Positions 17,500-27,377 are shown, numbered from the stretch's first letter. The stretch is 59,941 nt of DNA from Acidobacteriota bacterium (GCA_020200135.1 JAIVJI010000077.1:1-59941); one strand, 5' to 3'. Program-made: numbers and translations. The notes: generated from the sequence alone by a model not told the origin.

Positions 17500-19077
17500 A
17501 TGGCCGAGACTTTCGACTGGCTCAAGCCCTCCCTCCTGTGGCAGCCCGGCGCGACGGACATGCTCCGCCGCGGCTTCTTCCGCCCCGCGCTCCACGAGTT
17601 CACGACCGACAAGTTCATGGAGGACTTCCTCGCCGCCGCCGCTTCGGCCGCCCCGAAGCCTTTGAGCGACACGCTGGCCAGGGCGCCCGCCGGCCGCTCG
17701 ACGCTCAAGTTCTTCCAACCCGTCCACGGTAACTTCTACCTCACCTCGGCCTCGCTCTGCTGCCACGTCCCCGGCTTCCCCGACCGCGAGGTTCTGGCGG
17801 GCGAGGGCGAGAGCGTCTTCTTCGTCCTGCGCAAAAAGATAGAGGGCGTCGAGTACGCCTGGGACGCCGGCGAGACGAACCGCGGCTGGCACTCGCTCGG
17901 CGCCGACCCGCGCGTCGTCCCCGAAGGCGAGGAGCGCCTGCCGCTCTTCCAGGCGCAGACCGGCCAGGGGCGCCAGCTGTTCTTCGGCTACATCCCCGTT
18001 TCGAGCCAGGACACGTACGCGGCGGCCGTGACCGACCTGCTGCCCACCGGCCACCAGGACGACCTGCGGCTGCACGAGCTGGACTCGCGCTTCATCGGGC
18101 CGCTCGCCATGACGACGTCGGAGGACGGCAGCACGCCCTTCGAGTCGCCGGGGCGCGTCGCCGACCCCGACGTGCAGTTGCGCATCTCGGTCTACATGCT
18201 GCTCGACCTCTGGGAGTACCTCGACCAGTACCTGCCCGAGGTGGCGGCGGCGCTGCGCGACGGCACGACCGCGCAGCTCGCGGGCGCGGCGCGCGACCTG
18301 ACCGACTACCTCGAATCGAACCTCGCGACGTTCGGGGGCACTTCGCTCACGCTCGGCGACGCGCTCCACAAGGTCTCGAACGACCGCGACGCGCTCAACC
18401 AGCCGGGCGACTCCGACCTCGTCGCGCTCGGCTACACCGACGACCCCTCGGACCCGAACGACTTCACGAGCGACTACAACCTCAACGCGAACAAGCTGAC
18501 GGGGCTGAGCGACACCCTGCGGCTGCGCGGCAGGGTGGAGGCGGCGCTCCTGGAGGTGCCCGAGACCAAGCCCGAAGCGGCCCCGCTGCCGAAGTTCGCG
18601 CCCGCGGGCGGCAACGACCTGACCGAGCCCGGCGACCAGTACGTGCTGCGCTACGTCTACGAGCGCGCGCAGTGCGACCCGCCGCACCGCCACCTGAGCC
18701 GGCCCACCCGCGCGTTCGAGCTGGCGCCCTTCTTCGACCCCGACGCGCCGGGGCGCAACATCCGCGTCGGCCTGCCCGTGGACGTCTCCATCGCCGGGCT
18801 CAGGAAGTTCAAGAAGAACGTCGGCTTCATCATGTCGAAGGAGCTGAACGCGAAGCTCGAAAGCCTCAAGGGGCAGGAGAAGGCCACGCTCGACAACGAG
18901 GCCGACCCGCAGGGCGTGAGCATCGACATCGGCTGGATTTGCTCGTTCTCGCTGCCCATCATCACGCTCTGCGCCTTCATCCTGCTGATGATCATCGTCA
19001 TCGTGCTCAACCTCGTCTTCTGGTGGATTCCGCTCCTGAAGATTTGCTTCCCCATCCCGCTCATCGCGAAGAAGTGA
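17500..19077 (+). CDS. eCIS protein with C-terminal membrane segment, 525 aa
   Basis: I start the gene at ATG 17500 (MAETFDWLKPSLLW), six bases after the spike stop; the longer frame upstream is a shadow of the spike gene. The protein is mostly soluble, with no motif I can assign. The start FDWLKPSLLWQPGATDMLRR and the RISVYMLLDLWEYLDQYLPE segment may form a helical bundle. Residues about 484-522 are strongly hydrophobic (SFSLPIITLCAFILLMIIVI continuing VLNLVFWWIPLL), long enough for one or two membrane spans, and the chain ends in a basic KK. Its place between the spike and gp25 is that of a baseplate component, so it could tether the baseplate to a membrane. Confidence 0.7.
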   Translation: MAETFDWLKPSLLWQPGATDMLRRGFFRPALHEFTTDKFMEDFLAAAASAAPKPLSDTLARAPAGRSTLKFFQPVHGNFYLTSASLCCHVPGFPDREVLAGEGESVFFVLRKKIEGVEYAWDAGETNRGWHSLGADPRVVPEGEERLPLFQAQTGQGRQLFFGYIPVSSQDTYAAAVTDLLPTGHQDDLRLHELDSRFIGPLAMTTSEDGSTPFESPGRVADPDVQLRISVYMLLDLWEYLDQYLPEVAAALRDGTTAQLAGAARDLTDYLESNLATFGGTSLTLGDALHKVSNDRDALNQPGDSDLVALGYTDDPSDPNDFTSDYNLNANKLTGLSDTLRLRGRVEAALLEVPETKPEAAPLPKFAPAGGNDLTEPGDQYVLRYVYERAQCDPPHRHLSRPTRAFELAPFFDPDAPGRNIRVGLPVDVSIAGLRKFKKNVGFIMSKELNAKLESLKGQEKATLDNEADPQGVSIDIGWICSFSLPIITLCAFILLMIIVIVLNLVFWWIPLLKICFPIPLIAKK

Positions 19078-19105
19078 CGGCGGCGGCCGCCGCCCCGACA
19101 AAGCC

Positions 19106-19498
19106 ATGCGAAGGCAGAACATTTTCGGACAGGGCTTGAGCTTCCCGCCGCGCGTCGGCGCGGACGGGCGGCTCGCGTGGTCGGAGGGCGAGGAGAACGT
19201 GCGCGAGTCGATCCGCGTCATCCTCCTCACCGAGCCGGCCGAGCGGCTGATGCGCGAGGAGTTCGGCTGCGGGCTCCGCCGCTTCCTCTTCGAGCCGAAC
19301 ACGGTCACGACGCGCACGCTCATCCGCGAGGCCGTGCAGAACGCCATCAAGGCGCGCGAGCCGCGCGTCCGCGTCGAGACGGTGACGGTCGAGCCGGACG
19401 CGGAAGACCCGCGACTCGTCGCCGTCGAGATTCACTTCCGCCTCGTCGCCACGCAGGCCGTCGGGAGCCTCGGCGTGACGCTGCAACTGGAGGGCTAA
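19106..19498 (+). CDS. gp25/GPW baseplate wedge protein (Afp9-like)
   Basis: The 130-aa protein is of standard length for gp25-like wedge proteins. It has the core SIRVILLTEPAERLMREEFG followed by CGLRRFLFEPN, then LIREAVQNAIKAREPRVRVE and the final beta pair VEIHFRLVATQAVGSLGVTL. The EPR-type motif (REPRVRVE) is the family hallmark at the sheath-initiating interface. It forms part of the wedge with baseplate J encoded next, four bases downstream. Confidence 0.95.
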   Translation: MRRQNIFGQGLSFPPRVGADGRLAWSEGEENVRESIRVILLTEPAERLMREEFGCGLRRFLFEPNTVTTRTLIREAVQNAIKAREPRVRVETVTVEPDAEDPRLVAVEIHFRLVATQAVGSLGVTLQLEG

Positions 19499-19502
19499 AG
19501 GG

Positions 19503-21887
19503 ATGCCTCTGCAACTGCCCGTACTCGACAACCGCAACTTCGAGCAGCTCCTCACCGAGGCGAAGCGCCGCATCCCCGTCTACACGCCCGAGTGGACGAA
19601 CTTCGAGATCGACAGCGACCCCGGCATCACCATCGTCCAGCTCTTCGCCTTCCTGACGGAGAACCTGCTCTACCGCGCCGACCGCATCCCCGAGCGCAAC
19701 CGCCTGAAGTTCCTCCAGCTCCTCGGCATCCCCTTGCAGCAGGCCGCGCCCGCGCAGGGGCTCGTCCGCGTGCGCAACGAGCGCGGCCCCGTCGAGCCGC
19801 TCCCGCTCGAAGCCGGCATCGTCGTCTCGGCGGGTCAGGTCAACTACATCACGCTCGACCCCGTCAACGTGCTGCCCGTCGAGGCCGCCGCCTACTACAA
19901 GCGGAAGATCACCGACGAGGTGAGCTACGAGGAGTTCAACACCAAGTACCAGGCCGTCAAGGTCGCCATGCTGGCCGCGCTCGAAGCCGAGGAGGGCGAG
20001 GGCGAAGACGACGACGATGACGATGACGACGCCCGGAGCGTCGAGGGCACGGACGAGTCCGCGGTGCAACTCGACTTCTACGAGTCGACGCTGATGCGCG
20101 AGCCGACCGCGGGCGAGCCCGACCCCGTGCTCGACCTCTCCACCGAGGAGACGAGCGACCACGCCGTCTACCTCGCGCTGCTCGCGCCCAAAAACGTCAC
20201 GCCCGAGGCCGCGCGCGAGGCGCTCGCCAACCAGACCATCTCCGTCGGCATCGTCCCCGCGCTGACCGACGCCAACGTCCCCGCGCTCGTCCCCGTCCAG
20301 CTCGGCGCCAAGCGCCTGCCCGTCCCCGCGCTCGTCTACGAGGTGCCCGACCCGACCTCGACGGGGACGCGCTACGAGCGGCTGCGCGTCGTGCAGGAGC
20401 CGGACGTGCTCTCCGAGGTCGGCGTCGTCCAGCTCGAGCTGCCCGGCAAGGAGAAGCTCGCGACGTGGGTGTTCGACGAGCCGATGCAGGAGGGCACGGG
20501 CGACTACCCGCCGCGCATCGAGGACGACGAAGTCCGCGCGCGCCTCGTCACATGGCTCCGCGTCCGCCTGCCCCCCTCGCAGCCCTCCGCCACCGAGACG
20601 CCGGGCACGGGCACGAATACGGGAAATACTCCCGGCGCATCCGGCACCCCCGGCGCGCCGGTCGCGACGAACCAGCCGGCCGCCACCACGCAGGGCAACC
20701 AGGGCGCGGCCGTCAACGCGCGGCTGACGTGGCTCGGCGTCAACGCCGCGCGCGTCCGCCAGGCCATACCCATCTTCAACGAGCTGCTCGGGACGGCCAA
20801 CGGCGAGCCGGACCAGACCTACGTCCTCGCCAACACGCCGGTCATCGAGGACTCCGTCCTGCTCGAAGTCCAGGACATCGACGGCACGTGGCGGCTCTGG
20901 CTCCAGACCGACGACCTGCTCTCGGCCGGCGGCGCCGACGAGGTCTTCACCGTCGATTACGAGTCGGGGCAGGTACGCTTCGGCGACGGCCACCGCGGCG
21001 AGCGCCCGCCCTCGGGGAGCCGCGTCCGCGCCAGCTACCAGTACGGCGGCGGCACGCAGGGCAACGTCGCCATCGGCGCGGTCAAGACCAGCCCCGACGT
21101 GCGGCTCCAGGGCGGCTTCAAGATAGACAACCCCATCGCGACGTGGGGCGGCGACACCGGCGAGACGGTCGAGGAGGGCGAGCGCAACATCCCGCTCCAC
21201 CTGCGCCACCGCGACCGGCTCGTCGTCAAGCAGGACTTCATCGACATCACGCGCCGCACGCCGGGCGTCGACGTCGGCCGCGTCGAGGTGCTGCCGCTCT
21301 ACAACCCCGACAGGCGTCAGGAGAACCTCGCGGGCGTCGTCACGCTGATGGTCGTGCCCGCGACCGACACGGTGCGCCCGCTCTGGCCGCTCCCGAACCG
21401 GCTGTTCCTCAAGACGGTCTGCGACTACCTCGACGAGCGCCGTCTGGTGACGACCGAGATTTACGTGCGCGGCCCCGAGTACGTCTCGGTCGCGCTCTCG
21501 GTCGGGGTCGAGGTGCGCGCCGGCTACTTCCGCGACCAGGTCATCCAGTCGGTGCGCGAACGACTGCAGGAGTACCTCTCGTCGCTGCCGCCGGGCGGCC
21601 CCGAAGAGTCGGGCTGGCCGCTCAACAAGCTCCTGCACGAGAAAGACCTCGAAGCGGTGGTGACGCGCGTCGCGGGCGTCGAGTTCGTCAACTCCATCGA
21701 GCTGGGCGTCGGCTCCGAGCTGGGGATAGAGAAGAAGCTGCTGAAGGGCCTGCAACTGCCGCGTCTCGACACGCTCGACGTGCGCGAGGGCGAGGCCGAG
21801 TCGCTCGAATCCATCCTCGGCACGGGGCCCGACACGACGCAGGAGCCGACCGTCGTCCCCGTCCCCGTCACGAGGTCGAAGTGCTGA
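19503..21887 (+). CDS. Baseplate J-like assembly protein (Afp11)
   Basis: The 794-aa protein matches the putative baseplate assembly family of Afp11/gp6/gpJ. It begins LPVLDNRNFEQLLTEAKRRI, then WTNFEIDSDPGITIVQLFAF and LTENLLYRADRIPERNRLKF, and later VNYITLDPVNVLPVE, IDGTWRLWLQTDDLL, VDYESGQVRFGDGHRGERPP, GGGTQGNVAIGAV and FIDITRRTPGVDVGRVEVLP. It forms the hexameric wedge ring of the plate. Two inserts are unusual: an acidic run (eight Asp after EEGEGE, about residues 160-176) and a Thr/Pro/Gly-rich loop about residues 360-400. Both are probably surface loops. Confidence 0.95.
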   Translation: MPLQLPVLDNRNFEQLLTEAKRRIPVYTPEWTNFEIDSDPGITIVQLFAFLTENLLYRADRIPERNRLKFLQLLGIPLQQAAPAQGLVRVRNERGPVEPLPLEAGIVVSAGQVNYITLDPVNVLPVEAAAYYKRKITDEVSYEEFNTKYQAVKVAMLAALEAEEGEGEDDDDDDDDARSVEGTDESAVQLDFYESTLMREPTAGEPDPVLDLSTEETSDHAVYLALLAPKNVTPEAAREALANQTISVGIVPALTDANVPALVPVQLGAKRLPVPALVYEVPDPTSTGTRYERLRVVQEPDVLSEVGVVQLELPGKEKLATWVFDEPMQEGTGDYPPRIEDDEVRARLVTWLRVRLPPSQPSATETPGTGTNTGNTPGASGTPGAPVATNQPAATTQGNQGAAVNARLTWLGVNAARVRQAIPIFNELLGTANGEPDQTYVLANTPVIEDSVLLEVQDIDGTWRLWLQTDDLLSAGGADEVFTVDYESGQVRFGDGHRGERPPSGSRVRASYQYGGGTQGNVAIGAVKTSPDVRLQGGFKIDNPIATWGGDTGETVEEGERNIPLHLRHRDRLVVKQDFIDITRRTPGVDVGRVEVLPLYNPDRRQENLAGVVTLMVVPATDTVRPLWPLPNRLFLKTVCDYLDERRLVTTEIYVRGPEYVSVALSVGVEVRAGYFRDQVIQSVRERLQEYLSSLPPGGPEESGWPLNKLLHEKDLEAVVTRVAGVEFVNSIELGVGSELGIEKKLLKGLQLPRLDTLDVREGEAESLESILGTGPDTTQEPTVVPVPVTRSKC

Positions 21888-21943
21888 CGCGCGCCGCGCG
21901 CGAAGTGAGCTTGAGGGGGCGGCACCCGAGGGGGAGCTTTTAG

Positions 21944-24634
21944 GTGGACGTCAACGGAACACGCTTTCACCTCGTCAAAGGCCGCGCCGACTGGCGGCGG
22001 TGGGCCGAGGAGCGCCGCGACAACACGGGCGCGCTCCTGCCCACGCAGGCGGGCGTCTTCAGGTCGGCCGAGTTCGACACCGGGGCGGACGTGATGCGGC
22101 TCAGGTCGCGGCTCGTCGTCTTCGTCAGCGCGCGCGGCGGCGCAGCCTTGCAGCCGTCACAGCGGCGCGGCGCGGCGGCCGATGCCTTCAGGAACTGGTA
22201 CTGGGTCAGCAGCGACCGCGGCAAAATCTACTGGCGCCCGCTCGGCTCGAACCGTTCGCGCGTCTTCTGGTCGCGCGACACGGCCGCGCCCGCCTGCGAG
22301 CCTTCGGGCGACTTCGCGCCGGTGGCCGCCCCCCCGCAGCCGCCGGTCGAGCTGGCCGGGCTCGCCGTGACGGGCCACCACTACCTCGTCGTCGGCGACG
22401 TGGCCGCGCGCGGCCTCCTCGTCTTCGACCTCCACGCGGGCGGGGCGCCGATGCGCCTGCTCTTCCCCGAGGGCGTAGACTTCGAGCCCTTCGACATGGC
22501 GGCCGCGCCCGGCGGCGGCGTCTGGATTCTCGACCGCGCGAACAAGAGCTACTGGGGACTTGACCGGGACTTCTGCGTCATCTCGGAGGGCGCGAGCCGT
22601 TACGAGATAGAGCCCGAGGAGGAGGAGGTCTTCCACGTCGAGGGCGGCACGGCCGCCGTCCGGCCCGCGCGACACTTCCCCAGGGGCTTCCCGCTCCCGG
22701 CCGGCGCCGACGAGCCGCTGGCCATCGAGGCGCTCGCCGACGGCAGCGTCTTCATCCTCGACAGCCCGGCCTACGCGCAGCCCGCGCCCTCGCCGCCGCC
22801 GGCCTCGCGGGTCTTCCACATGCGACACGCAGACGCTCTGGGCGCGCCGCTCGTGCTGTTCGACCCGTCGGTCGAGACCGTGGACGAGATGGGCGGCGCG
22901 ACGGGCACGGGGCTCTCGGTCGTCGGCTACGACTTCGCGTTCCTCCCTTCGGGCGACGGCGCCTCTCCGAATGGGACGGAGGGCATCCTCCGCGTCGTCG
23001 AGCGCGAGGGCAACCAGTGCATAGACTTCTCCCTCGACCTCTCGGCGTCGCCCGGCCTCCTGAGCATCGAGCCCGACTTCCGGCCCATGCACTACTTCGG
23101 CTCGCGCGCGCTCGTCGCGCACGGGGGCGAGACCTTCTACGACGTGGTGAGCGGCGACCCTTCGAACGACCGCGCGGTGCGCTGGACGCAGCTCCAGGAG
23201 ATAGACGAGCGGCGCTACACGTCGCGCGCGGTGCTTCTGAGCCCCACGCTCGACGGGCGCGAGCGCGGCTGCGTCTGGCACCGGCTCATGCTCGACGCCT
23301 GCGTCCCGGCCGAGTCTGCGGTCGAGGTCTGGACGCGCGCGCACGACGACGAGACGCTGCTCGAACAGGTCGAATGGTCGCCCGAGCCTCTGCCCTACCT
23401 GCGCGCCGCCGGCCCCGAGCTGCCGTACTTCGACGCCTTCCCGCAGTACGCGACCGCCTCGGAGCTTCCCGAGAACACGGGGACGTGGGAGCTGCTCTTC
23501 CAGCGCGCGCGCGGCCGGTTCGCGCAGGTGCGTCTGGTGCTGCGCGGCAACGGGCGCACGACGCCGCACCTGCACGCGCTGCGCGCCTACTACCCGCGCT
23601 TCTCCTACCCGCGCAGCTACCTGCCGAAGGTCTTCCAGGACGACGCCGGCTCGGCCGACTTCCTCGAACGGATGCTGGCGAACGAGGAGGGCTTCTACTC
23701 GGACATCGAGGGGCGCATCGGCGACGTGAGCGTGCTCTTCGACCCGCGGGGCGCGCCGCCCGAGGCGCTCGACTGGCTCGCGGGTTGGGTCGGCATCGTG
23801 CTCGACCCGCTCTGGGCCGGCATCCAGGGCGCGCGGCAGGAGCGCGCCGCGAACCTGCCGGAGGGCTTCCGGCTGAAGCCCTTCGACCGCCGCCGCCTCT
23901 TCATACGCTACGCGCGCAAGCTCTATGACCGGCGCGGCACGCACGCCGGCATCCGCTTCGCGCTGATGCTCCTCTTAGACCCGTGCCTCGAACTGCTGCT
24001 CGCGCGGCTCAAGCGCGCGGCGGCGCGACCCGAGGAGCCGGCTTCCGCCTCGCTCCTCGGAGAGCTGCGCCGCTACGGGCTGCTCGAACGCTACGGCCGG
24101 CCCGAGCCGCCGGGCATCCCGCGCACGCGCCTCAGGCCCTCGCTCGACGAGTGGGAGTACGAAGACCTGCTCTACGAGTACGTGCTCTCGCCGCGGCGCC
24201 CGTCGAAGGTGCGCCTCGTCGAGCGCTACCGCACGCGCGGCGGCCGGCGCTTCCAGGAGGGCGACGCCTCTGTCGGCGGCGGCGGCGAGGACACCCCGAC
24301 GGCGGCGGAAGCGCCCGACGCCTACGCGCACCAGTTCTCGGTGCTCGTGCCCGAGGAGCTGACGCCCGAGGAGGAGGCGATGACGCGCCGCGTCACCGAG
24401 CTCGAGAAGCCCGCGCACACGGGCTTCGACGTGCGCCGCTACTGGGACTTCTTCCGCGTCGGCGAGGGGCGCGTCGGCATCGACACCGTGCTCGGCGAGG
24501 AATCGCGCTTCGTCGAGACCATCCTCGGCCGCGCCCACCTCGCCGAGGGCTACCTGCACCCGCCGCACCCGGCGGACACGACCGACCGGCTAGTTTCAGA
24601 CCGCGACCGACTGGGCGAGAATCGCACGCTCTAA
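21944..24634 (+). CDS. Afp12-like tail protein with gpI domain
   Basis: The 896-aa protein starts at GTG 21944. Its C-terminal half holds a P2 gpI-type tail domain (YYPRFSYPRSYLPKVFQDD, FLERMLANEEGFYSDIEGRI, LDWLAGWVGIVLDPLW and ARKLYDRRGTHAGIRFALML). This is the signature of Afp12/Pvc12, which completes the wedge with Afp11. The N-terminal 400 residues contain propeller-like strands (GGGVWILDRANKSYWGLDRD, LAVTGHHYLVVGD), so the protein may display a small propeller at the plate rim. This layout (propeller plus gpI) is known for long eCIS Afp12 homologues. Confidence 0.88.
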   Translation: MDVNGTRFHLVKGRADWRRWAEERRDNTGALLPTQAGVFRSAEFDTGADVMRLRSRLVVFVSARGGAALQPSQRRGAAADAFRNWYWVSSDRGKIYWRPLGSNRSRVFWSRDTAAPACEPSGDFAPVAAPPQPPVELAGLAVTGHHYLVVGDVAARGLLVFDLHAGGAPMRLLFPEGVDFEPFDMAAAPGGGVWILDRANKSYWGLDRDFCVISEGASRYEIEPEEEEVFHVEGGTAAVRPARHFPRGFPLPAGADEPLAIEALADGSVFILDSPAYAQPAPSPPPASRVFHMRHADALGAPLVLFDPSVETVDEMGGATGTGLSVVGYDFAFLPSGDGASPNGTEGILRVVEREGNQCIDFSLDLSASPGLLSIEPDFRPMHYFGSRALVAHGGETFYDVVSGDPSNDRAVRWTQLQEIDERRYTSRAVLLSPTLDGRERGCVWHRLMLDACVPAESAVEVWTRAHDDETLLEQVEWSPEPLPYLRAAGPELPYFDAFPQYATASELPENTGTWELLFQRARGRFAQVRLVLRGNGRTTPHLHALRAYYPRFSYPRSYLPKVFQDDAGSADFLERMLANEEGFYSDIEGRIGDVSVLFDPRGAPPEALDWLAGWVGIVLDPLWAGIQGARQERAANLPEGFRLKPFDRRRLFIRYARKLYDRRGTHAGIRFALMLLLDPCLELLLARLKRAAARPEEPASASLLGELRRYGLLERYGRPEPPGIPRTRLRPSLDEWEYEDLLYEYVLSPRRPSKVRLVERYRTRGGRRFQEGDASVGGGGEDTPTAAEAPDAYAHQFSVLVPEELTPEEEAMTRRVTELEKPAHTGFDVRRYWDFFRVGEGRVGIDTVLGEESRFVETILGRAHLAEGYLHPPHPADTTDRLVSDRDRLGENRTL

Positions 24635-24652
24635 AACCGATTGGAGAGAATC

Positions 24653-26215
24653 ATGCAAGACTGCTGCACTTCCGCCACCTCAGACAAAGCGCTGCTCAGT
24701 CCGAACAAGCGCGTCAACTACACGTTCGGACAGGTGCTCGGCGTCGACGACTTCCGCCAGGAGCAGGAGCACTTCGAGTGGAAGCACCGCCTCAGCAACC
24801 TCCTGCTGCACGGCTCGGGCACGGTCTGCGGGCTGGCCGTGACGACGCAGGCGGCCGGAGCGGACGTGGACGTTCGCGTCGCGCCCGGCTACGCCGTCAG
24901 CCCCCACGGTCGCTGGGTCTGGGTCGAGCGCGCCTTGTGCGCGCGGCTCGGCGAGTGGGTCGCCAAGAACTCGGCGCAGCAGAGCCCGCCGCCCGGCGCC
25001 GGGACGCACACGGTCTACGTGCGACTCTGCTACGCCGAGTGCCCCGTAGACGTGGTGCCCATCGCGGGCGCGCCGTGCGCCGACGCGGAAGACACGCGCG
25101 CCCCCGCGCGCGTCGTCGAGACGGCGCGCGCGGAGTTCTCGTGGGAGCCGTCCGACCCGCACGCCGAGTGGCACTACCGCATGTTCGGCGAGCTGCTCGG
25201 CCGCGTCGAGATGACGGAAGAGTTTCTGTCGCCCGACGACTCGGAGCGCTTCATCGAGGCCGTGCGCGGCTTCGGGAGCGTGCTCGGCGCCGAGGACTCG
25301 CCGCCCGCGACCTCGCCGCCGCTCGAAGGGCCGCACCACGGCCCCTTCGAGCACCACGGCCACGAGCACGACCACGGCCAAAGCTCCCCGCCGCTCTCGC
25401 CCGACACGGGCAAGTTCATGCTCAACGAGACGACCGCGTGCGACACCATCCGCGAGGCGCTCGCCATCTGGGCCACCGAAGTCTGCCCGCACGTCAACGG
25501 CCACCTGCTCAAGTGCTCGGAGGACGACGACTGCCTGCTGCTCGCCTGCGTCCACTTCGACCTCGACGGCGCGGGGGTGCTCGACGCCGCGAGCGTCCGC
25601 GTCGAGAACTGCGAGCGCCCCATCATCGTCTCCGACCGGCTCAAGCAGGAGCTGTTCTGCATCTCCAGTCAGCGCGGGGCCGCCGGCCCTCCGGGGCCGA
25701 CCGGGCCGACCGGCGCGACCGGAACCGCGGGCCCACGGGGCGCGACCGGAGCCACGGGCGCGACCGGAACCGCCGGCCCCAGAGGCGCGACCGGGGCGAC
25801 GGGCCCTACGGGGCCGACCGGCCCGGCAGGCGCCTCCGGCTCGGGCAGCATCGGGCCGACAGGCCCCATCGGGCCGACGGGCCCGCAGGGGCCGGCCGGG
25901 CCAAGCGGGGTTGCCGGCTTCAGGAGAGGTGAGGTGGAGATCGGCCCCTTCACCACGCAAGCCCAAACTCTACTCAGCCCGCTCATCCCCCACGGGATGC
26001 CGCCCAACACCATGTTCTCGGCGATCGTCGTCAGCCCGGACATGCGCGCGACCATACCCAACGCCGAAGTGCCCTCTCCCGGGTTGAATTTCGCGGTGAC
26101 CATTTTCGTCCCCGACGGCTCAGCGGCGAACATCCGTATCGCCGCCACGCTGCTTAGCGCAACGCGGGGGCAGTCTATCAACCTGCGCGTGCGCTGGTTC
26201 GGCATCGCGACCTGA
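24653..26215 (+). CDS. Collagen-like eCIS fibre protein
   Basis: ATG 24653 lies four bases after GGAGAG, giving 520 aa. Residues 30-90 contain [20 protein letters not shown] then [12 protein letters not shown] and [18 protein letters not shown], a module I also see in the 820-aa protein at 27409 and take to be the particle-attachment end. Residues about 225-242 are His-rich ([16 protein letters not shown]). Residues 342-422 are 25 Gly-X-Y triplets broken once by GSGSI, with 14 Thr. The last 98 residues are beta-rich without Cys and could be a trimerising knob. The likely role is a trimeric receptor-binding fibre. The collagen repeats and knob recall Bacillus BclA. Confidence 0.7.
   Translation: MQDCCTSATSDKALLSPNKRVNYTFGQVLGVDDFRQEQEHFEWKHRLSNLLLHGSGTVCGLAVTTQAAGADVDVRVAPGYAVSPHGRWVWVERALCARLGEWVAKNSAQQSPPPGAGTHTVYVRLCYAECPVDVVPIAGAPCADAEDTRAPARVVETARAEFSWEPSDPHAEWHYRMFGELLGRVEMTEEFLSPDDSERFIEAVRGFGSVLGAEDSPPATSPPLEGPHHGPFEHHGHEHDHGQSSPPLSPDTGKFMLNETTACDTIREALAIWATEVCPHVNGHLLKCSEDDDCLLLACVHFDLDGAGVLDAASVRVENCERPIIVSDRLKQELFCISSQRGAAGPPGPTGPTGATGTAGPRGATGATGATGTAGPRGATGATGPTGPTGPAGASGSGSIGPTGPIGPTGPQGPAGPSGVAGFRRGEVEIGPFTTQAQTLLSPLIPHGMPPNTMFSAIVVSPDMRATIPNAEVPSPGLNFAVTIFVPDGSAANIRIAATLLSATRGQSINLRVRWFGIAT
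25676..25918 (+). repeat. Collagen Gly-X-Y coding repeat
   Basis: Twenty-five Gly-X-Y codon triplets, mostly GPT, GAT, GPR and GTA, encode residues 342-422 of the fibre protein. Within it a 45-bp unit ([15 protein letters not shown]) is present twice in tandem, starting at 25712 and ending at 25801, with only synonymous differences visible. This shows growth by slipped duplication followed by silent drift. Confidence 0.85.
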
Positions 26216-26246
26216 AGGCCTCGACGACCCCGAGGGGAGGAGGAGC

Positions 26247-27377
26247 ATGACAGTCTCGCTGGCCATGATCGTCAGAGACGAGGAGCACACGCTCGGGCGC
26301 TGCCTCGCGTCGGTCGCGGGCGCCTTCGACGAGGTCGTCGTCGTCGACACCGGCTCGCGCGACGCGACGAAGGAGGTCGCGCTCGGCCACGGCGCGCGCC
26401 TCTTCGACTTCGAGTGGGTGGACGACTTCGCCGCCGCGCGGCAGTTCGCCTTCGACCGCGCGACCTCTGCTTGGGTCGCGTGGCTCGACGCCGACGACAT
26501 CGTCACGAACCCCGCCCACATCCGACGGGCCGTCTCCGCCGCCGCCCCCGACGTGGCGGGCTTCGAGTGGCGCTACGTCTCCGAGCGCGACGCGCGCGGC
26601 GACGCGACGTGCGAGTTCTGGCGCGAGCGCTGCGTCCGCAACGACGGCACGTTCCGCTGGCAGGGGCGCGTCCACGAGGTGCTCGTCCCCGCACGCCCGC
26701 GCGCGCTCGCGCGCGACCACGCGGTCGTCGTCGAGCACCGCCCCGAGAGGTCGCGCGCCGGCGAGAAGAACGAACGCAACCTGCGCATCCTCGAAAGCGA
26801 GCTGCGCGCGGCGGGCGACGAAGCCGACCCGCGCCTCCTCTTCTACCTCGGGAACGAGTACGCCTCGGCGGGGCGCGCGCGGCGCGCCGTCGCCTGCTAC
26901 CGCAAGTACCTGCGCGTCGCCACCTGGGACGACGAGCGCTACCGCGCGCAGACGCGGCTCGCGGGACTCCTGCGCGCCGCCGGCCGCTTCGACGAGGCGG
27001 TCGAGGCCGACCTCCGGTCGCTCAAGGTCTGCCCGCACTGGCCAGACGCGTACTTCGGGCTGGCCGAGACCTACTACCACCTGCGCGACTGGCACAAGGT
27101 CGTCCACTGGTGCGAGGTCGGCCGCGCCATGCCGCGCCCCGACACGCCGCTCTTCGTCAACCCGCTCGACCACAGCTTCAACTGGATCATCTTCTACACC
27201 AACGCGCTCTACCACCTCGGCGAGACCGAAGAGGCGCTGCGCTGGACGAGGCGCGCGCTCGAGCTGCGCCCCGACGACGCGTGGCACCGGGAGAACTTCC
27301 TCCTCTTCGCCGGCGCGCTGAGCGGAGGCGGGGCGGCGGGCGCGCGCGCGGCCGAGCCCGCCGGGGCGGCGGCCTGA
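26247..27377 (+). CDS. GT2-type glycosyltransferase with TPR-like C terminus
   Basis: The 376-aa protein begins with a GT-A fold: SLAMIVRDEEHTLGRCLASV, EVVVVDTGSRDATKEVA, and the nucleotide-sugar/metal motif AWLDADDIV. CVRNDGTFRWQGRVHEVLVP follows as in SunS-like family 2 enzymes. Residues about 195-350 have helical pairs with LLFYLGNEYASAGRARRAV and DAYFGLAETYYHLRDWHKV, which are TPR-like and could grip a protein acceptor. The ribosome-binding site is very strong (GAGGGGAGGAGG). It lies 31 bp after the Thr-rich collagen gene, inside the eCIS run, so the fibre is its most plausible acceptor. That link is inferred. Confidence 0.85.
   Translation: MTVSLAMIVRDEEHTLGRCLASVAGAFDEVVVVDTGSRDATKEVALGHGARLFDFEWVDDFAAARQFAFDRATSAWVAWLDADDIVTNPAHIRRAVSAAAPDVAGFEWRYVSERDARGDATCEFWRERCVRNDGTFRWQGRVHEVLVPARPRALARDHAVVVEHRPERSRAGEKNERNLRILESELRAAGDEADPRLLFYLGNEYASAGRARRAVACYRKYLRVATWDDERYRAQTRLAGLLRAAGRFDEAVEADLRSLKVCPHWPDAYFGLAETYYHLRDWHKVVHWCEVGRAMPRPDTPLFVNPLDHSFNWIIFYTNALYHLGETEEALRWTRRALELRPDDAWHRENFLLFAGALSGGGAAGARAAEPAGAAA

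Noticed and set aside
19347..21755. 802-aa minus-strand open frame across baseplate J
   Set aside because: Antisense to a gene with clear baseplate J motifs; its translation is a repetitive Arg/Val/Asp/His mirror.
25676..25918. Simple-sequence DNA repeat as a recombination site
   Set aside because: The repeats keep the Gly-X-Y reading frame and vary synonymously, so they are coding collagen repeats and not a separate element.
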